Source of the DNA: Nocardia higoensis NBRC 100133
Lineage (GTDB): Bacteria > Actinomycetota > Actinomycetes > Mycobacteriales > Mycobacteriaceae
Length of the DNA: 64,000 bases
Direction: 5' to 3'
NCBI RefSeq assembly: GCF_000308595.1
Contig: NZ_BAGA01000185.1
Span: forward strand, 54,611 to 118,610
Positions 60,165 through 64,000 of the stretch are shown in pieces. Position 1 is the stretch's first letter, and every line of letters starts with the position of its first letter. The translations under genes were made by a program, and so were the position numbers. The notes below the pieces were generated by a model that saw only the letters and a program-made list of their open reading frames with translations, did no database searches and was not told the DNA's origin.

Positions 60165-60445
60165 ACCTCGGCATCAGTGAATCCCACGCGGCCGATCGGG
60201 CGACCCTCGTCGAGTTGGCCGGCCGACACGATTGCCGCATCGCCGAGGTGCTCCTCATCGATGAGGAGACCTATATGCCGACCACCTTGATCGCCCACAC
60301 GGCCCACACGGTCCGGGCTGTCGCGATCCTCGCGCCGAGCCTGGCGCACTTCGGTTCCGCCGCCGAGGCGCTGACGCTGGCATGCAACCTGGTCGTGCCG
60401 CAGGCCGTGATCCCCCGGGTACCCGGGTGGACACCGTACTCGTGA
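60140..60445 (+). CDS. Small protein of unknown function
   Basis: 101-residue protein with an alternating helix-strand pattern (ATLVELAGRHDCRIAEVLLI, then TLIAHTAHTVRAVAILAPSL), suggesting a small alpha/beta fold reminiscent of the N-terminal half of serine-recombinase or flavodoxin-like proteins. No catalytic serine motif is present, so a recombinase is not claimed. GAAGGTGAG lies just ahead of the ATG. It starts within the last 25 bp of the preceding small gene. Function unknown. Confidence 0.6.
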   Translation: MDIALGLLNLGISESHAADRATLVELAGRHDCRIAEVLLIDEETYMPTTLIAHTAHTVRAVAILAPSLAHFGSAAEALTLACNLVVPQAVIPRVPGWTPYS

Positions 60446-60796
60446 CCCGATCCGCACGGCTCGGCCTCGCGCACCCGCTTCCTGCGCCGCGTGCGGGAGT
60501 GAACCCCCTCGGTAAGCATACGAACGACTTCACGTGCGGCGCTCGCCGAGAATCTCTCACAGGCCCGACAGATATCTCTCGGCATCAAAGGCGAGGAGTG
60601 AGTATCGGAGATGTCGTCGACGTAGACTATGAGTTCGCTCAGCAGGACTCGCACGACAGGCGGGCCGTAGCCGTCTCCTGGGTGCAGACTCAGGTGAAAT
60701 AGCCGGGCGAACAAGGGAACAGCTGTGATCTCAGCTGCGGCGCGCCGTTTGCTCCACCACCGACATTCAGAGCGTTATTGCCGAGGGGAAGTCTCT
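60446..60796. other. Intergenic region, no gene accepted
   Basis: 351 bp between the last small gene and the epimerase gene. A short frame ending at 60702 reads SIGDVVDVDYEFAQQDSHDR and looks mildly protein-like, but it lacks a properly spaced ribosome site. The epimerase promoter must lie here. Confidence 0.35.
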
Positions 60797-61777
60797 GTGA
60801 AGCTGCTCGTCACCGGCGGCGCCGGATACATCGGCTCCGTCGTCGCCCACCAACTCGTCGACGCCGGCCACCACGTCGAGATCATCGACGACCTGTCCAC
60901 GGGCTTCGCCGGCAACGTGCCCGCCGCTGCCACCTTCCACCGGATGTCCATCCATCGGGCCGCCGATATCCTCACGCCGGAAGCCGGATTCGACGGTGTG
61001 TTGCACCTCGCGGCGAGCATCGAGGTCGCCGAGTCCGTGCGCAATCCGGAGAAGTATTGGGGCAACAACATCGAAGGCAGCCTTGCCCTGCTGCGTGCCA
61101 TCCGCGCCGCCGGCGTGCCGCGGCTGATCTTCTCCTCCACCGGCTCGCTGTACAGCGGCGACGGCAGAACCGCCTTCGACGAGGAGGCCGAAGTCCGGCC
61201 CCGGAACCCGTATGCCGCGACGAAGGCCACCGTCGACCAGCTCATCGCCGGGGAGTGCGGCGCCTCGAGCGTTCTCGGCGCGGTATCGCTGCGATACTTC
61301 AACGCGGCGGGGGCCGTGCTCACAAGCGACGGCACGCACCTCGGCGAACGCCACGACCCGGAGTCACACCTGATCCCGATCCTGCTGCAGGTCGCCGACG
61401 GGCACCGCGAGGAATTCACCCTCTACGGCGACGACTACGACACTCCCGACGGCACCTGCGTCCGTGACTACATCCACGTCGCCGATCTCGCCGCCGCGCA
61501 CCTCCTCGCCCTCGACGCGATCGAAGCGGGCGTCCACGAGATCTACAACCTGGGTAACGGGAACGGATACAGCAACCGCCAGGTACTCGACACCGTGCGC
61601 GAGGTCACCGGCGCCGACTTCCCGATCCGGACCGTCGGCCGCCGACCGGGAGACCCCGCGATCTGCATCGCCTCCAGTGAGAAGGCACGCAGGCAGCTGG
61701 GCTGGAAGCCCGAACATCCCGAGCTCGCCACCATCGTCGGTGACGCCTGGCGATTTCATCGCGCGCAGTTGGGCTGA
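60797..61777 (+). CDS. galE: UDP-glucose 4-epimerase (GalE-like)
   Basis: 326-residue extended-SDR enzyme that interconverts UDP-glucose and UDP-galactose with bound NAD. Rossmann motif TGGAGYIGS at residues ~6-14, catalytic Ser region FSSTGSLYS, catalytic Tyr/Lys in NPYAATK and substrate segment LRYFNAAGA. CVRDYIHVADLA and YNLGNGNGYSNRQV are typical of GalE. GTG at 60797 is preferred because GAGGGGAAG lies shortly upstream and MKLLVTGGAGYIG is the normal N-terminus; the frame is open further back to 60725. It stands alone. UDP-galactose is needed for the cell-wall arabinogalactan of Mycobacteriales, but several GalE-like proteins exist per genome, so the exact sugar is not certain. Confidence 0.9.
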   Translation: MKLLVTGGAGYIGSVVAHQLVDAGHHVEIIDDLSTGFAGNVPAAATFHRMSIHRAADILTPEAGFDGVLHLAASIEVAESVRNPEKYWGNNIEGSLALLRAIRAAGVPRLIFSSTGSLYSGDGRTAFDEEAEVRPRNPYAATKATVDQLIAGECGASSVLGAVSLRYFNAAGAVLTSDGTHLGERHDPESHLIPILLQVADGHREEFTLYGDDYDTPDGTCVRDYIHVADLAAAHLLALDAIEAGVHEIYNLGNGNGYSNRQVLDTVREVTGADFPIRTVGRRPGDPAICIASSEKARRQLGWKPEHPELATIVGDAWRFHRAQLG

Positions 61778-61995
61778 CGCGAGGCACCCATCTTCTCGCG
61801 ACACCCTCGGCGGCCGGGCGAGCTCGGCTGGTCATCGGTCTCGGCGTGCGCGATGCCCGGTCCTCTTGCGGTCATAGGACCGGGGCGGCTCGACTCCGCT
61901 CGGCTCTCGGCCGACAAGGCTGCCTCCCGCGTCCACGCCATCGACGTCGCCGTGCCGAAACAGTCTCGAGGTAGCTGAACGCGACTGTTGACGTA
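61778..61995. other. Intergenic region upstream of the Fic gene
   Basis: 218 bp with no gene seen. Its downstream edge contains the left arm of an inverted repeat that overlaps the Fic start region. Confidence 0.35.
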
Positions 61996-62008
61996 ATGAT
62001 CACGTCAA
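61988..62008. promoter_or_regulatory. Inverted repeat overlapping the Fic start
   Basis: TTGACGT (61988-61994) and ACGTCAA (62002-62008) form a perfect 7-bp inverted repeat with a seven-base centre. It covers the first possible ATG (61996) and touches the second (62008). It looks like a repressor operator, possibly autoregulatory, and suggests translation may start at one of the later ATGs. Confidence 0.45.
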
Positions 62009-63159
62009 TGCATCATGAAGCTATGCTGTACCCGACGCCGCGACTGACCAGCCATGACCAGAACGTCCTGGACGAGGTGGACGTGATGCGTGAGCGGTTG
62101 CGTCACCAGGTGCAGGGTGTGCCAGCGAAGTGGACGGGTGGGCTCCGAAAGTTCCTCACCGCTGACGCCGTGGCAGCATCGAACTCGATCGAAGGGTTCA
62201 AGGTCTCGACCGTCGACGTCGAGGATCTGATGGCCGGTGAGCAGGACGTGGATGTGTCCGACGAGAACCGCGAAGAGACCCTCGCCTACCAGCGGATGAT
62301 GACCTACCTTCAAACCCTGCACGACGCCCCCGACTTCAACTTCAGCAAGGGACAGTTGAACGCTCTGCACTGGATTCTGCAGGGCCACAGACATACCTCT
62401 CGCAAGCCGGCCGGCCGATGGCGCCCCGGCCCGGTCTACGTCACCGATGCCCGGGACCCCAGCATTGCGGCCTATACCGCACCCGACGCCGAGGATGTCC
62501 CGGCGCTGGCAGGAGAGTTGGTGGACTGGCTGAACACTCCCGACGACACGCATGCGCTGGTCCGGGCGGCGATGGCGCACCTGCATCTCGTCTCCATACA
62601 TCCCTGGTGCGACGGCAACGGCCGCATGTCGAGGTCCTTACAGACCTTGCTGATCGCGCGGGAAGGTGTGCTGGCGCCGGAGTTCTCGTCGATCGAGGCA
62701 TGGCTCGGGCGTCCGGGCAATACCTGGGAGTACTACCAGGTGTTGGCTCGTCGTGGCGCGCATTATCGGCCGGATCAGGATGTCTCGGAATGGGTCAGCT
62801 TCATGCTGCTCGCCTATCACCAGCAAGCGCAGACGGTGCATGCGAGGTTCGAGCGGTCGGGGCGGGTGTGGGAGCTGTCGTCGGAGTTCGCGCAGCGTTC
62901 GGGGCTCGACGAGCGAGTGGTCTCCGCGCTGCACGACGTGGCGATGGCAGGGCGGGTTCGTCGATCCCGGTACGAAGCGAGTGAGGGGCTCAGCGTTCAG
63001 CAGGCGCAGCGGGATCTGAAGGCGCTGGCGCAGGCGGGCGTGCTGAAGCCCGTGGGGCGGACGAGGGCGCGCTTTTACCTTGCGGGGGAGAGATTTCCGG
63101 AGTTGGTGTTGGAGACGGCGCGTACCCCGGTCAGTCTGGTGGATCCCTATCGAATGTGA
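61996..63159 (+). CDS. Fic family protein (class II, N-terminal inhibitory helix)
   Basis: 387-residue Fic-domain protein, a transferase that usually moves AMP from ATP to a hydroxyl group on a target protein. The active-site loop HPWCDGNGRMSR begins at His202 and matches HPFxDGNGRxxR. The self-inhibitory motif SNSIEG at residues 62-67, (S/T)xxxE(G/N), lies N-terminal to the core, which defines class II. The C-terminal ~100 residues resemble a winged helix (VQQAQRDLKALAQAGVLKPV), as in many bacterial Fic proteins. In-frame ATGs at 61996, 62008 and 62023 are all possible starts; the operator-like repeat argues for one of the later ones. The target is unknown. Confidence 0.9.
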   Translation: MITSMHHEAMLYPTPRLTSHDQNVLDEVDVMRERLRHQVQGVPAKWTGGLRKFLTADAVAASNSIEGFKVSTVDVEDLMAGEQDVDVSDENREETLAYQRMMTYLQTLHDAPDFNFSKGQLNALHWILQGHRHTSRKPAGRWRPGPVYVTDARDPSIAAYTAPDAEDVPALAGELVDWLNTPDDTHALVRAAMAHLHLVSIHPWCDGNGRMSRSLQTLLIAREGVLAPEFSSIEAWLGRPGNTWEYYQVLARRGAHYRPDQDVSEWVSFMLLAYHQQAQTVHARFERSGRVWELSSEFAQRSGLDERVVSALHDVAMAGRVRRSRYEASEGLSVQQAQRDLKALAQAGVLKPVGRTRARFYLAGERFPELVLETARTPVSLVDPYRM

Positions 63160-63177
63160 CTCTGCTCGCCATTGCGG

Positions 63178-64000
63178 TCAGATCAGTATTGCCGCCAGGT
63201 CCCGGAAGGCGTCGGCGGGAAACGCTTTGGCATCACCCCCGTTGAGCACCTGGATCGCGACCTCGTCCGCACCGGCCTGGAAATGCTTCTCGATCCCGGC
63301 GGTCACCTGTTCGAGCGTGCCCCAAGGAATGAGTGCGTCGACGAGACGGTCACTGCCGCCATCGGCGAAGTCTTCGTCGGTCCAGCCGAATCGGCGAAGG
63401 TTGTTGGTGTAGTTCGGCATGGCGAGGTAGGCGCTCGTGTACTGCCGGGCGAGGGCGCGCGCGGCAGTGGCGTCCCGCTCCAGGACGACCGCGACCTCGG
63501 GCGCCAGCAGTCGGTCGGGTCCGAGGGCCTTCCTAGCCTCGGCCGTGTGCTCGATCGGAACGAAGTACGGGTGCGCACCGGCCGAACGGTCGCGCGACAG
63601 TTCCATCATCCGGGGCCCGAGCGCGGCCAGGACCCGTTGCTCGGAAGCGAGCCCTGCCGCGTCGAGGGCGTCGATGTACTCCACCATCTTCGAATACGGC
63701 CTGCGATAGGCGGTGGTGCTGTTATCTACCAGCGCGGCGTGACTGGCACCGAGACCGAGGAGGAAGCGGCCGGGATGGACGCGCTGGGCTTCCTCGGTGA
63801 AGGCCGCCGCCTCGGATGGCGGCGTGTGCCAGATGCTGAGGATTCCGGAGCCGACCCCGATCCGCCGGGTCCTGTCCAGGATCTCGCGGAATCGTGGTGG
63901 AACGGTCTGCCCGAAACCGCCCGAGAACCAGAGCCGGGAGTACCCGAGCTCTTCCAGTTCGACTGCCGCATCGGTGACCGCGGCGGAATCCTCCCCGGCG
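63178..64000 (-). CDS. F420-type LLM-class oxidoreductase, 5' end outside window
   Basis: The frame is open from 64000 down to the stop at 63178, giving 273 residues of a luciferase-like TIM-barrel protein whose N-terminus lies past the window edge. Typical segments are LEELGYSRLWFSGGFGQTVP, GSGILSIWHTPPSEAAAF, PGRFLLGLGASHAALVDN and AALGPRMMELSRDRSAGAHP. The last is the family's ARGP/AALGP...GAHPYF pattern found in F420-dependent mycobacterial enzymes (from memory, the TIGR03620 group). It would carry out hydride transfer with F420H2 or FMNH2. It belongs to a different branch from the three NtaA/DszA-type enzymes at 31-37 kb. It converges on the Fic gene with 18 bp between the stops. Confidence 0.88.
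   Translation of the reverse strand, partial: AGEDSAAVTDAAVELEELGYSRLWFSGGFGQTVPPRFREILDRTRRIGVGSGILSIWHTPPSEAAAFTEEAQRVHPGRFLLGLGASHAALVDNSTTAYRRPYSKMVEYIDALDAAGLASEQRVLAALGPRMMELSRDRSAGAHPYFVPIEHTAEARKALGPDRLLAPEVAVVLERDATAARALARQYTSAYLAMPNYTNNLRRFGWTDEDFADGGSDRLVDALIPWGTLEQVTAGIEKHFQAGADEVAIQVLNGGDAKAFPADAFRDLAAILI

Noticed and set aside
60140..60445. Serine recombinase N-terminal fragment
   Set aside because: The helix-strand pattern is only vaguely similar, and no catalytic serine/arginine motif or attachment-site repeats are present.
60598..60702. Small frame encoding SIGDVVDVDYEFAQQDSHDR... before the epimerase
   Set aside because: The putative GTG has a purine stretch directly abutting it rather than at a usable distance, and no family is recognised.

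Overview
The window is high-GC DNA with heavy use of GTG and TTG starts, four-base ATGA/GTGA gene overlaps, an F420-type luciferase-family oxidoreductase, tandem CYP157/CYP154-like P450s and a very large non-ribosomal peptide synthetase (NRPS). This points to an actinomycete of the Mycobacteriales, most likely Nocardia or a close relative. The genus is inferred from gene content only. No rRNA, tRNA, CRISPR array, insertion sequence or phage gene was seen.

Layout: (1) 1-3027, the end of a peptide-type ABC importer operon (two permeases, an OsmC protein, a SnoaL-like protein). (2) 3100-6119, a TetR regulator, a multiply frameshifted FAD-monooxygenase pseudogene and a small secreted protein. (3) 6185-11846, a complete peptide-type ABC importer (lipoprotein, two permeases, fused double ATPase) preceded by a 17-residue cysteine-rich leader peptide and a perfect 11-bp inverted repeat ending beside the ribosome site. 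(4) 12098-29992, a single 5,732-residue four-module NRPS with its own thioesterase, plus a small partner gene. (5) 30270-46809, a LysR regulator followed by twelve tightly packed genes: three flavin luciferase-family monooxygenases, three DszC/SfnB-type acyl-CoA-dehydrogenase-fold proteins, two aldo/keto reductases and a third complete ABC importer. (6) 46918-57015, a mixed region: flavin split-barrel protein, a broken small gene, aldo/keto reductase, methyltransferase, TetR/SDR pair with visible operators, OsmC, aminoglycoside-kinase-like protein, NUDIX, 2H phosphoesterase and two HTH regulators. (7) 57264-60445, two P450s and two small unknown genes. (8) 60797-64000, a UDP-glucose-4-epimerase-like protein, a Fic protein and a truncated F420-type oxidoreductase.

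How it fits together: regions 1, 3 and 5 look like parallel scavenging systems for an organic, probably sulfur-containing, nutrient. A lipoprotein and ABC importer bring the compound in, and the two-component flavin monooxygenases and DszC/SfnB-like enzymes of region 5 would cleave it. The cysteine-codon leader in front of region 3 is what one expects if the system is switched by cysteine (sulfur) supply. The substrate itself cannot be read from sequence. The NRPS should make a four-residue peptide capped by an acyl or aryl group. Its first condensation domain resembles EntF/DhbF, an extra half condensation domain follows it, and its first epimerase has lost its catalytic residues. Its product is not identifiable here.
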